Positions 63,369 to 64,000 of a DNA stretch of 64,000 nucleotides are shown piece by piece. The stretch lies in contig NZ_OZ032162.1 of the NCBI RefSeq assembly GCF_964026565.1, positions 1 to 64,000 of the forward strand, given 5' to 3'. The notes beneath the pieces are model-generated. The model was given only the letters and a program-made list of their open reading frames with translations. It was not told the origin of the DNA and made no database searches. Position numbers and translations under genes: made by a program. The first letter of the stretch is position 1. Each line of letters opens with the position of its first letter. The stretch is from Rickettsia endosymbiont of Ceutorhynchus obstrictus (lineage in GTDB: Bacteria > Pseudomonadota > Alphaproteobacteria > Rickettsiales > Rickettsiaceae).

Positions 63369-63938
63369 ATGCTGTATATAAAATATATAATTTTAGGGTT
63401 AATTATGTTATCTAATTTCAATCTTTATGCCGATAGTAATAGTAAAGATGCTCTTGCCGGCAAAAAAGTTTTAAAAGTAAAAGTAAGTAACGAACATCTT
63501 CGTATTCTTAATACAGCTTCTACTCTGCTTATTTCTTGTGTTGACTTTCGTTTGAGAGATGAAACCGTTGATTTTATGAACGAATTAAATTTGCTAGATG
63601 ACTATGATGAAGTATCGCTTCCGGGTTCCTCCCTTGCTTTAGTCAATAATCAATATCCTTATTGGGGTAAAACAATTGAAGATGTTATTGAGATTTTACA
63701 AAAACTACATAATATTAAACAAATTATTTTTCTTGATCACCGTGAATGCGGAGCTTATAAGCTTCTTGTCGGTGAAGAATATCTTGAAACCCCTGAAAAA
63801 GAAACAGCGGCACATGCAGAAATTTTAAATAAGGCAAGAGAAATAATTAACGAAAAATTTCCTCACCTTAAAGTTTATACATTTTTAATGGGGCTTGACG
63901 GGGTAGTAGAGCAGATTTACGAAGATAATAAGAAGTGA
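63369..63938 (+). CDS. Exported beta-carbonic-anhydrase-like protein
   Basis: The 189-residue protein starts with a signal peptide (MLYIKYIILGLIMLSNFNLYA). The mature part keeps the beta-carbonic anhydrase zinc set Cys 57, Asp 59 and Arg 61 (ISCVDFR) and His 124, Cys 127 (DHRECGAY). The length and the region between fit a small, shortened member of the family; whether it is active is unknown. It follows pgsA by 14 bases and is probably co-transcribed. An ATG six bases upstream runs into a stop codon, so 63369 is the start. Confidence 0.78.
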   Translation: MLYIKYIILGLIMLSNFNLYADSNSKDALAGKKVLKVKVSNEHLRILNTASTLLISCVDFRLRDETVDFMNELNLLDDYDEVSLPGSSLALVNNQYPYWGKTIEDVIEILQKLHNIKQIIFLDHRECGAYKLLVGEEYLETPEKETAAHAEILNKAREIINEKFPHLKVYTFLMGLDGVVEQIYEDNKK

Positions 63939-63943
63939 AATTC

Positions 63944-64000
63944 ATATGTCATTCCCTGCCCTCTTAGGCTTTGTTGCATGGCTCGATAAAAGCAGCAGTA
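63944..64000. repeat. Palindromic repeat cut by the window edge
   Basis: GTCATTCC...AGGCTTTGTTGCATGGCTCG with ATAAAAGCAGCAGTA, the left part of another composite that continues past the window. Confidence 0.65.

Overview
The window is a 64 kb piece of an AT-rich chromosome of an obligate intracellular alphaproteobacterium, almost certainly a Rickettsia. Three things support this. The housekeeping gene content and neighbourhoods fit (secF, nuoF, lepB, rnc, era; large NAD-glutamate dehydrogenase, rodZ-like, zapA; rplU/rpmA; lgt; yidC; pgsA). The spacers are packed with Rickettsia-type palindromic elements. RPE-1 elements are also read in frame inside protein genes. The many eukaryote-like repeat proteins, a type I restriction system and toxin-antitoxin genes suggest one of the larger-genome species (R. 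felis or tick-symbiont type). I cannot name the species from sequence alone.

Layout. 1-3.1 kb: hemE (its first base lies outside the window), pntAB and a secreted papain-like protein. 3.3-8 kb: accessory block with tRNA-Arg(ACG), a serine-recombinase pseudogene overlapping the tRNA 3' end, a 26-unit ankyrin protein and a small LRR protein in one operon. 8-13.4 kb: AAA/DUF4143 ATPase, a rickettsial DUF2748 protein, a PpiD-like chaperone and secG. 13.6-17 kb: kdsA, a Fic AMPylase with a perfect 26-bp palindrome at its start, and a Thr-rich membrane protein. 17.3-23.4 kb: complete hsdMSR. 24-27 kb: intact metK, higBA, an unknown gene and an orphan parD-like gene. 27-42.6 kb: polA, comEC, gapR, secF, nuoF, lepB-rnc-TPR-era, lpxB. 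42.6-53.8 kb: phosphoethanolamine transferase, ruvX, 6S RNA, zapA, a ZapB-like coiled coil, rodZ-like, NAD-GDH, mnmE and an HTH protein. 54.6-64 kb: lysC, rpmA, rplU, lgt, mscS, yidC, pgsA and an exported carbonic-anhydrase-like protein.

The most striking layer is the repeat landscape. A 186-bp element (MITE-A here) occurs four times, almost identical, with long terminal inverted repeats and a clean 7-bp target duplication each time. Three copies sit inside other palindromic repeats. A second element (MITE-B, about 160 bp, TA-flanked) occurs twice, once between rplU and rpmA. A third (MITE-C, 146 bp) occurs once with a 7-bp duplication. A wider class of composites is bounded by GGCTTTGTTGCATGGCTC-like arms, and one has a perfect 9-bp duplication; ends and duplication size resemble the IS903 group of IS5. 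At 60.2 kb these nest three deep. Palindromic elements also entered genes: RPE-1 in rnc and at the 3' end of the phosphoethanolamine transferase gene, a GTCATTCCCGC-type element in polA, and another family supplying the last codons of nuoF and the ZapB-like gene. I saw no transposase gene for any of them here.

Starts were moved from the longest frame where a ribosome site or family alignment argued for it (LRR protein, lepB, zapA, parD, secG, the TPR protein, the secreted protein). All family assignments come from reading motifs, not from database searches.
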